Below are positions 1 through 9,416 of a stretch of DNA of 64,000 nucleotides, one piece after another (position 1 is the stretch's first letter; each line of letters starts with the position of its first letter). The DNA is taken from positions 62,001 through 126,000 of the forward strand of contig NZ_JASJND010000002.1 of the NCBI RefSeq assembly GCF_030065535.1, in the 5' to 3' direction. The position numbers and the translations under genes were made by a program. The notes beneath the pieces were generated by a model, which saw only the letters and a program-made list of their open reading frames with translations, searched no databases and had not been told where the DNA came from. The DNA comes from Microbacterium dauci. GTDB lineage: Bacteria; Actinomycetota; Actinomycetes; Actinomycetales; Microbacteriaceae.

Positions 1-8
1 TCGAGGGC

Positions 9-479
9 ATGGCATCCGATCCGCATGGCGACGACGACGCGTTCCGCTGGGAAGGCGATGACGCGCCCTCGACACCGGTGAAGAAGTCCGCAGCGACGCC
101 CGTGGCTCCCGCTGCGGAGCCGCTCGCCGAGGGCTGGCAGGCCGTCGGCAAGGGCAGCGAGACCATCGAGGAGGCGGCGGCGGGGGAGCCCGCGCCGCTC
201 GGCAACGTCGCGCTCGTGAGCATGGGGCTGCTCGGCGGCATCTACCTGCTCTACACGGTGGGGTGGGTGCTCGGCGGCATCCGCATGTTCGACGCCGGCG
301 TCTTCCTCGTCCCCGCATACGCGGTCATTCCGGTCGTGTGGGTGGCCATCGGGGCCTGTGCGGTGTGGTTCGGCGCGACGATGCTGCTCACCCGCCACGC
401 CGCCGTCTGGGTCCGGTTCGTGTGGCTCGTCGCCGGTGTCTTCCTGCTCGTTCCGTGGCCGTTCGTGATGGGAGTCTGA
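9..479 (+). CDS. small membrane protein, function unknown
   Basis: I do not recognise a named family. The 156-residue product has a hydrophilic N-terminal half of about 65 residues rich in Ala, Pro, Glu and Asp, then three or four hydrophobic segments (about 66-87, 95-120, 122-130 and 134-153), so it is probably an integral membrane protein with a cytoplasmic acidic tail. It starts at an ATG only 8 bases from the window edge, so an upstream start cannot be excluded. It is followed after 3 bp by a second small membrane-protein gene, which suggests co-transcription, and both lie just before serA. Three or four TM segments with no catalytic motif suggest a scaffold or accessory role; this is inference. 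Confidence 0.7.
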   Translation: MASDPHGDDDAFRWEGDDAPSTPVKKSAATPVAPAAEPLAEGWQAVGKGSETIEEAAAGEPAPLGNVALVSMGLLGGIYLLYTVGWVLGGIRMFDAGVFLVPAYAVIPVVWVAIGACAVWFGATMLLTRHAAVWVRFVWLVAGVFLLVPWPFVMGV

Positions 480-482
480 ACC

Positions 483-824
483 GTGTCGGCATCCGTCTCC
501 TCACGTCCCCGTCCCACCTGGATGACACCGGCCGTCGCCGGCGCGTTCGGGCTGTTCTACGCCTACGCGGTGTGGAGTGCGATCGGCTTCCTGATCGCCC
601 AGGCCACCTCGGGCAGCGGCCTGAACGGTGCCGGCTGGGCCGTTCTGCTGTTCGCGGTCGTCTTCCCGATCGTGGTCTTCGTCGCCGGTGTCGCGCTGAG
701 CCGGCGGCGCGCGCTGTGGCAGTTCGCGCTCATTCTCCTGGCCGGGCTCGGGCTCGTTGCGGTGTTCTGGCTGAATATCCTCGCCTACGCGTTCACCTCC
801 GGGCAGTCGCTCATCGCGGGCTGA
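483..824 (+). CDS. small membrane protein, function unknown
   Basis: The 113-residue product begins at a GTG 3 bp after the preceding gene's stop. It has three predicted membrane segments (about 15-38, 49-73 and 80-103) and almost no soluble part. I see no motif that assigns a function. The tight spacing implies that it and the preceding 156-aa membrane protein are translated from one mRNA and may form a complex. About 120 bp separate it from serA, so serA may have its own promoter. Confidence 0.7.
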   Translation: MSASVSSRPRPTWMTPAVAGAFGLFYAYAVWSAIGFLIAQATSGSGLNGAGWAVLLFAVVFPIVVFVAGVALSRRRALWQFALILLAGLGLVAVFWLNILAYAFTSGQSLIAG

Positions 825-946
825 CCAGCGTCACACGGTCGGGCGCCCTGCGCTCGGCCCGGTAGGCTGGCGGATGCCGCGTACCGACGTCGGGCCGGGT
901 GTCTGACATCGTGGCGATCCACCCCCGCGTACCCCGAAGGTCTGCC

Positions 947-2551
947 GTGCCCAAGCCTGTCGTGCTCATCGCCGAAGAACTCTCTCCCGCCACGATCGAG
1001 GCCCTCGGCCCCGACTTCGACATCCGCTCGGTCGACGGTGCGGACCGCGCCGCGCTGCTGCCGGCGCTGGCGGACGCCGACGCGGTGCTCATCCGCTCGG
1101 CGACGAAGATGGACGCGGAGGCGATCGCCGCAGCGCCGTCGCTGAAGGTCATCGCCCGCGCGGGCGTCGGCCTCGACAACGTCGACATCAAGTCGGCGAC
1201 AAGCGCCGGCGTCATGGTCGTCAACGCGCCGACCTCCAACATCATCTCGGCCGCCGAGCTCACGGTCGGGCACATCCTGAGCCTCGCCCGCCACATCCCG
1301 GCCGCCCATGCCTCGCTCGCCGCAGGCGCGTGGAAGCGTTCGTCGTTCACCGGGACCGAGCTCTTCGAGAAGACGGTCGGCATCATCGGCCTCGGCCGCA
1401 TCGGCGCCCTGATCGCCGCCCGCGTGCAGGCATTCGGCGTCTCGGTCGTCGCGTACGACCCCTATGTCACCCCGGCGCGCGCCCAGCAGCTCGGCGTCCA
1501 GCTCCTCCCGCTCGACGAGCTTCTGGCCACGAGCGACTTCGTGACGATCCACATGCCGAAGACGCCCGAGACGACCGGCATGATCGGCGCCGAGCAGTTC
1601 GAGATCATGAAGACGTCGGCCTACGTCGTGAATGTCGCGCGCGGCGGTCTTATCGACGAGGAGGCGCTGTACACCGCGCTCACCACGGGTCAGATCGCCG
1701 GTGCCGGTCTCGACGTCTTCACCTCGGAGCCCCCGAAGGAGGACGGCACGGCCTTCCCGCTGTTGTCGCTCCCGAACGTCGTGGTCACCCCGCACCTCGG
1801 GGCATCCACCGACGAAGCGCAGGAGAAGGCGGGTGTCTCGGTCGCGAAGTCGGTCAAGCTCGCGCTCGAGGGCGACTTGGTTCCGGATGCCGTGAACGTG
1901 GCCGGCGGCGTCATCGACCCCTTCGTGCGTCCCGGCATCGCCCTCGTCGAGCAGCTCGGCCAGATCTTCACCGGCCTCGCGCCGAGCGCGCTCACGAGCC
2001 TCGACATCGAGGTGCGCGGCGAGCTCGCCGACTACGACGTGAGCGTCTACCGCCTCGCGGCGCTGAAGGGCATCTTCACGAACATCGTCAGCGAGAACGT
2101 GTCGTACGTGAACGCGCCGCTGTTCGCCGAGCAGCGCGGCATCGAAACCCGCCTCATCGTCGAGTCCGAGAGCCCCCTGTACCGGAACATCACGATCCTC
2201 CGCGGCACGCTCGCCGACGGCACCGTGCTCACCGTCGAGGGCACCCTCGCCGGCACCCGCATGGTCCCGAAGGTCGTCGGCATCAACGGTTACGAGGTCG
2301 AGGTGCCGATCAACCGGTACCACGTCGTCATGCGCTACGCCGACCGTCCCGGCATCGTCGCGATCTACGGCCAGAAGCTCGGTGAGGCCGGCATCAACAT
2401 CGCCGGCCTCCAGGTCGCGCGTCCCGACGCCAGCGGCCGCGCGCTCTCGGTCCTCACGGTCGACTCGCCGATCCCCGAGCAGATGCTCGAGGAGCTCCGT
2501 CAGGCCGTCGCCGCCGACCTCTTCCGCCAGATCGAACTCACCGAGGTCTGA
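947..2551 (+). CDS. serA: D-3-phosphoglycerate dehydrogenase
   Basis: SerA oxidises 3-phosphoglycerate to 3-phosphohydroxypyruvate with NAD+, the first step of serine synthesis in the cytoplasm. The 534-residue length fits the long actinobacterial (type 1) form: substrate-binding and Rossmann nucleotide-binding domains (dinucleotide motif GLGRIGALIA at about 145), catalytic stretches NVARGGLIDEEAL and VTPHLGAST, an intervening ASB domain (about 320-450) and a C-terminal ACT domain (about 455-534) that binds serine for feedback control in this family. I chose GTG 947 over GTG 899 because a GAAGG ribosome-binding sequence lies 6 bp before it and the protein then begins with the family's usual PKPVVLIAEELSPATI. 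Confidence 0.96.
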   Translation: MPKPVVLIAEELSPATIEALGPDFDIRSVDGADRAALLPALADADAVLIRSATKMDAEAIAAAPSLKVIARAGVGLDNVDIKSATSAGVMVVNAPTSNIISAAELTVGHILSLARHIPAAHASLAAGAWKRSSFTGTELFEKTVGIIGLGRIGALIAARVQAFGVSVVAYDPYVTPARAQQLGVQLLPLDELLATSDFVTIHMPKTPETTGMIGAEQFEIMKTSAYVVNVARGGLIDEEALYTALTTGQIAGAGLDVFTSEPPKEDGTAFPLLSLPNVVVTPHLGASTDEAQEKAGVSVAKSVKLALEGDLVPDAVNVAGGVIDPFVRPGIALVEQLGQIFTGLAPSALTSLDIEVRGELADYDVSVYRLAALKGIFTNIVSENVSYVNAPLFAEQRGIETRLIVESESPLYRNITILRGTLADGTVLTVEGTLAGTRMVPKVVGINGYEVEVPINRYHVVMRYADRPGIVAIYGQKLGEAGINIAGLQVARPDASGRALSVLTVDSPIPEQMLEELRQAVAADLFRQIELTEV

Positions 2552-2552
2552 G

Positions 2553-2990
2553 ATGTCGGCGTCGCGGTCGCGGGCAGTGCCTGCGGGTGCGCGCCGGCAT
2601 TGGGTGCACGGCATCGCCGTGTTCCTCGCCCTGGGCGCAACGGGGTGCACCTCGACCGAGGTCACGTGTCCGGCGATTGCATACTTCGCAACCCTCGAGG
2701 TGCGGGTCGCGGGGGCTGCGGCATCCGTCGACGACGTCGTCCTGTGCCTCGATGATGTGTGTGCCACCGAGGGTGCTGCATCCGAAGTCGGCATCGTCAC
2801 GACGCCGCCGGTTCGGAGCGACGACACCTGGACCTTCACGGGGGAGTTCCCCGAGGGGATGACGGTCCGCGCAGTGGATGCCGCGGGCGAGGTGCTCGTC
2901 GATCAGGTAGTCGACGTCACCTGGACCCGCATCGGCGGTACTGAAGCGTGCGGCGGACCGACGTTCGGCTCGCTGACGCTCGAGATCTGA
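2553..2990 (+). CDS. putative small lipoprotein
   Basis: The 145-residue protein has an Arg-rich N-terminus, a hydrophobic core and a lipobox-like ALGATGC (Cys at about 32), so it is probably exported and lipidated. The mature part is about 110 residues with several Cys (VTCP, LCLDDVC, EACGG) that could form disulfides. No known domain was recognised. Its ATG lies 1 bp after the serA stop, so it is probably translated from the serA transcript, though a role linked to serine synthesis is not evident. The next gene is convergent. Confidence 0.65.
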   Translation: MSASRSRAVPAGARRHWVHGIAVFLALGATGCTSTEVTCPAIAYFATLEVRVAGAAASVDDVVLCLDDVCATEGAASEVGIVTTPPVRSDDTWTFTGEFPEGMTVRAVDAAGEVLVDQVVDVTWTRIGGTEACGGPTFGSLTLEI

Positions 2991-2998
2991 CCGCGGCG

Positions 2999-3541
2999 TC
3001 AGCGCGCGGCGCGCTCGACGAGGGCGATGAGCGCGTCGAGATCGGCGCCGCGGGGGAGTGGGCCCGGCAGAGCGCCCTCTCCCAGTGCGCTGTTGAAGTA
3101 GAGGCCGTCGCTGACGAGCAGCACGAGCTGCAGTGCCGTCTCGTCGCGCGTGTGCGGGCGGAGCGCCTCCTCCCACCGGGTGCGAACCCGTCGGAGGGAT
3201 GCAGCGGCGTCTGCGTGCCCGGTCTGCGCCAAGCGCGACGCCGCGACGATCGCCCGGTCGAGCGGCGAGTCGGTGTGCAGCGACGTGCGGATGAACGTCG
3301 CGACGACGCCCTCCGCGTCTGCGCTCATGTCGTCGAGGTCCTCTTCGACGAGCCGTTCGAGCCGCTCGAGGAGCGCGCCCTCGAGGGCGTCCTTCGAGGC
3401 GAAGTGGTACAGCAGGCCGCCCTTGGAGACGCCTGCGGCGGCGGCGACGGCGTCCATCGTGGCGCTGCGCGCGCCGCCGTCGATGAGCGCTGCTTCGAAG
3501 GCGTCCAGCACCTTCTCCCGTGCGTGCGGCGGTCTGCTCAT
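2999..3541 (-). CDS. TetR-family transcriptional regulator
   Basis: A 180-residue TetR-family repressor with an N-terminal helix-turn-helix (AREKVLDAF through GVSKGGLLYHFASKDAL, about residues 7-50) and a variable ligand-binding C-terminal domain. I chose the start at 3541 (MSRPPHAREKV) because a GAGGA sequence precedes it and it gives the normal distance to the HTH. The gene is divergent from a drug-type MFS exporter, and a 16-bp palindrome lies between them. This is the usual arrangement in which the repressor senses the exporter's substrate and controls both genes. The inducer is unknown. Confidence 0.88.
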   Translation of the reverse strand: MSRPPHAREKVLDAFEAALIDGGARSATMDAVAAAAGVSKGGLLYHFASKDALEGALLERLERLVEEDLDDMSADAEGVVATFIRTSLHTDSPLDRAIVAASRLAQTGHADAAASLRRVRTRWEEALRPHTRDETALQLVLLVSDGLYFNSALGEGALPGPLPRGADLDALIALVERAAR

Positions 3542-3582
3542 GGGTCGATCCTCTCGCGCCGGCATCCGTTCCGCTGTTACTA

Positions 3583-3598
3583 TACCGGCTGGACGGTA
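3583..3598. promoter_or_regulatory. probable TetR operator between regulator and exporter
   Basis: TACCG-N6-CGGTA inverted repeat in the 62-bp gap between the divergent tetR and MFS genes, lying just upstream of the exporter start. TACCG/CGGTA half-sites resemble operators of TetR regulators that control QacA/EmrB-type exporters in actinobacteria. A bound repressor would occlude initiation of the exporter and probably of its own gene. Confidence 0.6.
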
Positions 3599-3603
3599 AA
3601 GAA

Positions 3604-5154
3604 ATGATGACGTTGACGGATGAACTGCGCGTGGCCGACGCGGCCGGCAAGAAGCAGGGCTGGCGCGGCTGGGCTGCGCTCGTCGTGCTGATGCTCCCGG
3701 TGTTGCTCGTGTCGGTCGACAACACGGTGCTGAGCTTCGCGCTCCCGGCGATCGCGCGAGACCTCGCGCCCTCGAGCGCCGAACAGCTCTGGATCATCGA
3801 CGCGTACCCGCTCGTGCTCGCGGGCCTCCTCGTCACGATGGGCTCACTCGGCGACCGGTTCGGACGTCGACGGATGCTGCTCATCGGCGCGACCGGCTTC
3901 GCGGCAGTCTCGGCCCTCGCGGCCTTTGCGCCGACGGCCGGACTCCTCATCGCGGCACGCGCCGCGATGGGTGTCTTCGGCGCGATGCTCATGCCCTCGA
4001 CGCTGTCATTGCTGCGGAGCATCTTCACCGACCGCGACCAGCGGCGGCTCGCGATCGCCGTGTGGGCCTCGATGTTCTCGGCCGGCGCGGCGCTCGGACC
4101 CATCGTCGGTGGCATCCTGCTCGAGCAGTTCACCTGGGGCTCGGTCTTCCTCATGGCTGTGCCGGTGCTCGTGCCCCTGCTCGTCCTGGCGCCGATCCTC
4201 GTACCCGAGAGCCGTGACCCGCGTCCCGGCGCGATCGACCCCGTGAGCATCGTGCTGTCGATGGCCGCGATGGTCCCGGTCGTCTACGCGATCAAGGAGG
4301 CGGCGGTGCACGGCTTCGGCGTGCTGCCGGTCGTCCTCGCTGTCGTCGGCCTCTGCTTCGGTTGGCTCTTCGTGCGCCGCCAGCTGCGTGCTCGTACGCC
4401 GATGCTCGACATGCGACTGTTCCGGCGGGGCACCTTCAGCGGCGCCCTCCTCGTCAACTTGCTGAGCGTCGTCTCGCTGGTCGGGTTCCTCTACTTCGTC
4501 ACGCAGCACCTGCAACTCATCATCGGGATGCCGCCGCTCGAGGCCGGCCTCGCCCTCGTGCCCGGTCTCGCGCTCATGATCGTGGCGGGGCTCTGCGTGG
4601 TGCCGATCTCGCGTCGGGTCTCGGCGCGGATCGTCGTACCGGCGGCGCTCAGCCTGTCTGCGACCGGGTACATCCTGATCGCGCTGTCGACGGATGCCAG
4701 CTCTGTCGGCCCGCTCATCGCAGCCTTCGCGCTGCTCGGTGTCGGCATCGGCGCCGCCGAGACGGTCTCGAACGAGCTCGTGCTCGCCAGCGCTCCGCCG
4801 GCGAAGGCAGGCGCCGCGAGTGCCGTCTCCGAGACCGCGTACGAGCTCGGTGCCGTCCTCGGCACCGCGGTCCTCGGTGGCATCCTCACGGCGCTCTACC
4901 GCGGTGGCATCCAGATCCCGTCCGGTGTGCCGAATGGGGCAGCGGATGCCGCTCGCGAGACCCTCGCCGGTGCGGTGACCGCCGCCGAGCAGCTTCCCGC
5001 CGACATCGGTATGGCGCTGACGGATGCCGCGGCGCACGCGTTCGACGCGGGCGTCGGTGTCACCTCGCTCATCGGGGCTGGCCTCGTCGTCTGCGCCGGC
5101 GTGATCGCGGCCACTACGCTGAAGGGGTCCCACTCGCCGCAGACCGACCACTGA
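3604..5154 (+). CDS. DHA2-type MFS multidrug exporter
   Basis: A 516-residue membrane transporter of the major facilitator superfamily, DHA2 (QacA/EmrB/SmvA-like, 14 TM) group, which exports hydrophobic drugs or cations against protons. Seen: the motif-A loop GSLGDRFGRRRMLLIGA after TM2, the TM1 motif VSVDNTVLSFALPAIARDL typical of this group, and regularly spaced hydrophobic segments to the end. Two ATGs (3604, 3607) are possible; either leaves the first TM intact. It is divergent from the TetR gene, and the palindrome at 3583-3598 lies immediately upstream, so expression is probably repressed until a substrate is present. Confidence 0.9.
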   Translation: MMTLTDELRVADAAGKKQGWRGWAALVVLMLPVLLVSVDNTVLSFALPAIARDLAPSSAEQLWIIDAYPLVLAGLLVTMGSLGDRFGRRRMLLIGATGFAAVSALAAFAPTAGLLIAARAAMGVFGAMLMPSTLSLLRSIFTDRDQRRLAIAVWASMFSAGAALGPIVGGILLEQFTWGSVFLMAVPVLVPLLVLAPILVPESRDPRPGAIDPVSIVLSMAAMVPVVYAIKEAAVHGFGVLPVVLAVVGLCFGWLFVRRQLRARTPMLDMRLFRRGTFSGALLVNLLSVVSLVGFLYFVTQHLQLIIGMPPLEAGLALVPGLALMIVAGLCVVPISRRVSARIVVPAALSLSATGYILIALSTDASSVGPLIAAFALLGVGIGAAETVSNELVLASAPPAKAGAASAVSETAYELGAVLGTAVLGGILTALYRGGIQIPSGVPNGAADAARETLAGAVTAAEQLPADIGMALTDAAAHAFDAGVGVTSLIGAGLVVCAGVIAATTLKGSHSPQTDH

Positions 5155-5190
5155 GTCCGCGCGGCGACACCACCCCACACGAGGAGAGCG

Positions 5191-6243
5191 ATGTCGCGCG
5201 TCGTGAAGTTGGCCGTCATCCCCGGAGACGGCATCGGACCCGAGGTCATCGCCGAGGCGACGAAGGTACTGGATGCCGCGACGGCGGGCTCCGACGTCAC
5301 CTTCGAGCAGACGGCGTTCTCGCTCGGCGCGGGACGGTACCTCGAGACCGGTGACACGCTCACCGACGCCGACCTCGCATCGATCGCGTCCCACGACGCG
5401 ATCCTGCTCGGCGCGGTCGGCGGCATGCCCGGCGACCCGCGGCTGAAGGACGCGAACATCGAGCGCGGCCTCCTGCTGAAGCTCCGCTTCGCGCTCGACC
5501 ACTACGTGAACCTGCGGCCCTCCCGCCTGTACCCCGGCGTGCCCGGACCGCTGGCGGAGCCCGGCGAGATCGACTTCGTCGTCGTCCGCGAGGGGACCGA
5601 GGGGCCGTACGTCGGCAACGGCGGATCGATCCGCACCGGGACCCCGCACGAGGTCGCGAACGAGACGTCGGTCAACACGGCGTACGGCATCGAGCGCGTC
5701 GTGCGGTTCGCCTTCGCGCAGGCCGAGAAGCGGCGGAAGAAGCTCACACTCGTGCACAAGACCAACGTGCTCGTGCACGCCGGCGGCATGTGGAAGCGGA
5801 TCGTCGACGAGGTGGCATCCGAGCACCCGGACGTGGCCGTAGACTACTTGCACGTGGACGCGGCAACGATCTTCCTGGTCACGAACCCGGGCCGCTTCGA
5901 CGTGATCGTCACCGACAACCTCTTCGGCGACATCCTCACCGACTTGGCCGGCGCCGTCACCGGAGGCATCGGTCTCGCCGCATCGGGGAACATCAACCCC
6001 GACGGCGCGTTCCCGTCGATGTTCGAGCCCGTGCACGGCTCCGCGCCCGACATCGCCGGACAGCAGATCGCCGATCCCACCGCCGCGATCCTCTCCGTCG
6101 CCCTGTTGCTCGAGCACCTCGGGCTGGACGACGAGGCCGAGCGCGTCACCCGCGCCGCGCGGGAGGACATCGCGGAACGGGACGGCTCCACCCGCACGAC
6201 CGCGCAGGTCGGCGACGCCATCACCGCACGTCTCCGGGCGTAA
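5191..6243 (+). CDS. leuB: 3-isopropylmalate dehydrogenase
   Basis: LeuB oxidatively decarboxylates 3-isopropylmalate to 2-oxoisocaproate with NAD+, the third leucine step. The 350-residue product has the isocitrate/isopropylmalate dehydrogenase fold: [11 protein letters not shown] near the N-terminus, [14 protein letters not shown], the metal-binding region [13 protein letters not shown] with its Asp residues, and the nucleotide-binding [16 protein letters not shown] 5191 is preceded by GAGGAGAG. It lies directly upstream of ilvE, which catalyses the last step, so the pair probably forms a branched-chain amino-acid operon. leuCD are about 30 kb away and leuA is not in the window. Confidence 0.97.
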   Translation: MSRVVKLAVIPGDGIGPEVIAEATKVLDAATAGSDVTFEQTAFSLGAGRYLETGDTLTDADLASIASHDAILLGAVGGMPGDPRLKDANIERGLLLKLRFALDHYVNLRPSRLYPGVPGPLAEPGEIDFVVVREGTEGPYVGNGGSIRTGTPHEVANETSVNTAYGIERVVRFAFAQAEKRRKKLTLVHKTNVLVHAGGMWKRIVDEVASEHPDVAVDYLHVDAATIFLVTNPGRFDVIVTDNLFGDILTDLAGAVTGGIGLAASGNINPDGAFPSMFEPVHGSAPDIAGQQIADPTAAILSVALLLEHLGLDDEAERVTRAAREDIAERDGSTRTTAQVGDAITARLRA

Positions 6244-6294
6244 TCTGGTCAGATGCGCAGGGCGCCGACACTGCGCGAGGAACAGGACGAAACA

Positions 6295-7389
6295 ATGACC
6301 CTCACCCCCACCGACCTCGCCCCGCTTACGTTCGCCGTGACGAAGAACCTCGCGGCGAAGAGCCCCGCCGAGCGTGACGAGATCCTCGCGAACCCCGGCT
6401 TCGGCACGAACTTCACCGACCACATGGTCGACGTCTGCTGGTCGGCGAAGGGCGGCTGGCACCGTCCCCGCGTCCAGCCGTACGGACCGATCTCGCTCGA
6501 TCCGGCCGCTGCGGTCCTGCACTACGGCCAAGAGATCTTCGAGGGCATCAAGGCGTACCGTCACGCCGACGGCTCGATCCACACGTTCCGTCCGCTCGAG
6601 AACGCGCGTCGTCTGCAGCGGTCGGCCCGCCGTATGGCGCTGCCCGAGCTCCCCGAGGAGTACTTCCTGCAGTCGCTGCGCGAGCTCATCGCGGTCGACG
6701 GCGCATGGGTGCCCGGCGGCGACGACCAGAGCCTGTACCTGCGCCCCTTCATGTTCGCGAAGGAAGCATTCCTCGGCGTGCGTCCCGCGCAGAAGGTGGC
6801 CTACTACCTGATCGCGAGCCCCGCCGGTGCCTACTTCAAGGGTGGCGTCACCCCCGTGAAGATCTGGCTCAGCGAGGACTACGCGCGCGCCGGCAAGGGC
6901 GGCACGGGCGCCGCGAAGACCGGCGGCAACTACGCCGCGAGCCTCCTGCCCCAGGCGCAGGCACATGAGCAGGGCTGCGACCAGGTCGTCTTCCTCGACG
7001 AGGACGGCAACGTCGAGGAGCTCGGCGGCATGAACGTGCTGTTCGTCATGAAGGACGGCACGATCGTCACCCCGCAGTCCCCGTCGATCCTCGCCGGCAT
7101 CACCCGCGAGTCGATCCTCCAGCTCGCGAAGGACCGCGGGCACCGCGTCGAACAGCGCCCGGTCTCGCTTGCCGAATGGCGCGAGGGCGTGGCATCCGGC
7201 GACATCGTCGAGGTCTTCGCGTGCGGCACCGCCGCCGTCGTGACGCCGATCGGTGTGCTGAAGACCGCGACGTTCGAAGACGTGCAGCCCACGGGTACCC
7301 TCGCGCTCGAGCTGCGTCAGCACCTCACCGACATCCAGTACGGTCGCGCTGAAGACACCCACGGCTGGCTCGAGCGGCTGGACGGCTGA
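6295..7389 (+). CDS. ilvE: branched-chain amino acid aminotransferase
   Basis: A PLP-dependent class IV aminotransferase that interconverts Leu, Ile and Val with their 2-oxo acids using glutamate/2-oxoglutarate. The 364-residue length is typical of the BCAT group. Seen: YGQEIFEGIKAYRHADGS, the PLP-lysine region AAKTGGNYAASL and the later ELGGMNVLFV and SPSILAGITRES stretches of the class IV signature. I chose ATG 6295 (MTLTPTDLAPL) over the upstream ATG at 6253 because it matches the family N-terminus and is preceded by an AGGA-containing sequence. It follows leuB by about 50 bp, consistent with co-transcription. Confidence 0.96.
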   Translation: MTLTPTDLAPLTFAVTKNLAAKSPAERDEILANPGFGTNFTDHMVDVCWSAKGGWHRPRVQPYGPISLDPAAAVLHYGQEIFEGIKAYRHADGSIHTFRPLENARRLQRSARRMALPELPEEYFLQSLRELIAVDGAWVPGGDDQSLYLRPFMFAKEAFLGVRPAQKVAYYLIASPAGAYFKGGVTPVKIWLSEDYARAGKGGTGAAKTGGNYAASLLPQAQAHEQGCDQVVFLDEDGNVEELGGMNVLFVMKDGTIVTPQSPSILAGITRESILQLAKDRGHRVEQRPVSLAEWREGVASGDIVEVFACGTAAVVTPIGVLKTATFEDVQPTGTLALELRQHLTDIQYGRAEDTHGWLERLDG

Positions 7390-7392
7390 CCC

Positions 7393-8160
7393 GTGCGGAT
7401 CGTCCGGTACAGCCGACAGGAGTCCATCCGCTACGGGATCGTCGACGAGAAGGAGGTCGTCGAGCTCGCCGGCGACCCGCTCTTCGCCGGGTTCGAGACG
7501 ACGGGGGAGCGGATCCCGCTCGCCGAGATCACGCTGCTCGCACCGTCGATCCCTCGCTCGAAGATCATCGGCATCGGCAAGAACTACCGCGATCACGCCG
7601 CCGAGATGGGCGGTGAGGCGCCCGCAGAGCCGCTGATGTTCCTGAAGCCCAACACGTCCGTCGTCGGTCCGAACGATGCGATCGTCCGCCCGACGCAGTC
7701 GTCGCGGACCGACTACGAGGGCGAGCTCGCCGTCGTGATCGGCCGCGTCGCGAAGAACGTCCCCGCCGAGCAGGCGCTCGAGTACGTGTTCGGCTACACG
7801 ATCGCGAACGACGTGACGGCGCGCGACCTCCAGTCGTCGGACGGGCAGTGGGCCCGGGCGAAGGGCTTCGACACGTTCTGTCCGCTGGGGCCCTCAATCG
7901 AGACCGAGTTCGACCTGGATGCCGGTGCCCGCATCGTCACGCGGGTCAACGGCGAGGTCCGCCAGGACGGGCCGATCTCCGACATGGTGCACTCGGTGCC
8001 CGAGATCATCGCCCACGCGTCGGCGGCATTCACGCTGCTGCCGGGTGACGTCCTGCTCACCGGCACGCCTGCGGGGATCGGGTCGTTCGACGCCGGCGAC
8101 GTCATCGAGGTCGAGATCACGGGGCTCGGCATCCTGCGCAACACCGCGCGGAATGCCTGA
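7393..8160 (+). CDS. fumarylacetoacetate hydrolase family protein
   Basis: A 255-residue member of the FAH superfamily, enzymes that hydrolyse, decarboxylate or isomerise C-C bonds of 2,4-dioxo acids using a divalent metal. Seen: [17 protein letters not shown], the metal-binding [11 protein letters not shown] (Glu-x-Glu), NDVTARDLQ and [14 protein letters not shown] short N-terminal domain precedes the catalytic fold. Candidate activities in this size class include oxaloacetate decarboxylase/acylpyruvase, but the substrate cannot be set from sequence. It starts at a GTG 3 bp after ilvE, and its stop overlaps the next MFS gene, so it is probably the third gene of a leuB-ilvE transcript. Confidence 0.88.
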   Translation: MRIVRYSRQESIRYGIVDEKEVVELAGDPLFAGFETTGERIPLAEITLLAPSIPRSKIIGIGKNYRDHAAEMGGEAPAEPLMFLKPNTSVVGPNDAIVRPTQSSRTDYEGELAVVIGRVAKNVPAEQALEYVFGYTIANDVTARDLQSSDGQWARAKGFDTFCPLGPSIETEFDLDAGARIVTRVNGEVRQDGPISDMVHSVPEIIAHASAAFTLLPGDVLLTGTPAGIGSFDAGDVIEVEITGLGILRNTARNA

Positions 8161-9382
8161 GCCCCTGGAGCTCACCGAGGCGGAGGTCGCCCGCGTCCAG
8201 CGCCGCACCGTCCGCGTGCTGGCGGCGGGGCAGGTGCTCGGCGGTGTCGCGTTCGGTGCGACCGTGTCGCTCGGCGCCCTGCTGGCGGCCGACCTGTCGG
8301 GGCAGGAGTCGCTCTCCGGCCTCGCGACCGCGTCGGTCACGCTCGGCGCTGCGCTGTGCGCGATCCCGCTCGCCCGACTCGCCGCAGCACACGGTCGCCG
8401 GCGCGCCCTGACGCTCGGGAACCTGCTCGCGTTCGTGGGCATCGCCGTCGTCATCACCGCGGCGGCGACGCGGCTCTTCCCGCTGCTGCTGCTCGGCGTG
8501 ATCCTCATCGGGGCGGGCAACGCGGGCAACCTGCAGTCGCGCTTCGCGGCGACCGACCTCTCCCACTCGACCCGACGCGGCCGCGATCTCGGCACCGTCG
8601 TCTGGGCGACGACGGTCGGCGGCGTCCTCGGGCCGCTCATGCTGACACCGGGCGAGGTGGTCGGCACCTGGCTCGGGATGCCGCCGCTCACGGGCTCGTA
8701 CGCGTTCTCGATCGTCGCGCAGAGCATCGCGCTCGTGCTGTACCTCGTCGGACTTCGCCCGGACCCGCTGAAGGTCGCGCAGCAGCTCGCGCGCTCGGGT
8801 GCGGCATCCGCGCACCACATCGTCGACGTCGACCGACCGGTCGTCGCCCGCTACGCGGTGTTCGCGGTCGCCGGGTCCCATGTCGTCATGGCGTCGGTCA
8901 TGGCGATGACACCGGTGCACCTCTCGCACCTCGACCCGTCGAACGTCACGACGATCGTCGGCGTCACGATCGCGCTGCACGTCTTCGGCATGTACGGGCT
9001 CTCGCCGGTGTGGGGCATCCTCGCCGACCGGTGGGGCAGGCTCCGCACGATTCTGACGGGCCAGGCGATCCTTGCGGCATCGCTGGTCCTCGCGGCCGTG
9101 GCACCGGAGTCACCGGGCGCGGTCCTCGTCGCGTTGCTGCTCCTCGGACTCGGGTGGAGCGCCGCCACCGTCGGGGGAGCAGCACTGCTGACTGAGGCGA
9201 CCCCCACGGCGCTTCGGCCGCAGCGGCAGGGCCGCAGCGACACCGCGATGACGCTGTGTGCGGCCATCGGAGCCGTGCTCGCCGGCGGCATTCTTCAGCT
9301 CATCGGGTACGGCGGTCTCGCGCTCGTCGCACTCGTCGTCGTCATCGCGATTACCGTGCTCGCGCCATCGGCACGACGCTGA
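8153..9382 (+). CDS. MFS transporter
   Basis: A 409-residue major facilitator with about 12 hydrophobic segments. Motif A appears as [18 protein letters not shown] after TM2 and a half-repeat [17 protein letters not shown] after TM8. A cytoplasmic loop (about 195-225) joins the halves. The start ATG at 8153 overlaps the end of the FAH-family gene by 8 bp, indicating translational coupling. The substrate is unknown; the size and motifs suit a 12-TM drug or metabolite exporter. The gene ends 34 bp before gltX. Confidence 0.85.
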   Translation: MPEPLELTEAEVARVQRRTVRVLAAGQVLGGVAFGATVSLGALLAADLSGQESLSGLATASVTLGAALCAIPLARLAAAHGRRRALTLGNLLAFVGIAVVITAAATRLFPLLLLGVILIGAGNAGNLQSRFAATDLSHSTRRGRDLGTVVWATTVGGVLGPLMLTPGEVVGTWLGMPPLTGSYAFSIVAQSIALVLYLVGLRPDPLKVAQQLARSGAASAHHIVDVDRPVVARYAVFAVAGSHVVMASVMAMTPVHLSHLDPSNVTTIVGVTIALHVFGMYGLSPVWGILADRWGRLRTILTGQAILAASLVLAAVAPESPGAVLVALLLLGLGWSAATVGGAALLTEATPTALRPQRQGRSDTAMTLCAAIGAVLAGGILQLIGYGGLALVALVVVIAITVLAPSARR

Positions 9383-9416
9383 GGCGGGGGAGCGGTCGGT
9401 CGTAGACTGGACGGTG

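Noticed and set aside
785..2839. 684-codon minus-strand frame opposite serA
   Set aside because: Composition (Arg, Asp, Glu, Val, Gly, His) is that of an antisense shadow; serA on the plus strand has all its motifs.
4006..7596. Very long open frame on the minus strand (about 1196 codons)
   Set aside because: It lies wholly antisense to the MFS, leuB, ilvE and FAH genes. Its translation is Arg/Asp/Glu/Val-rich low complexity, the usual shadow of GC-rich third positions.
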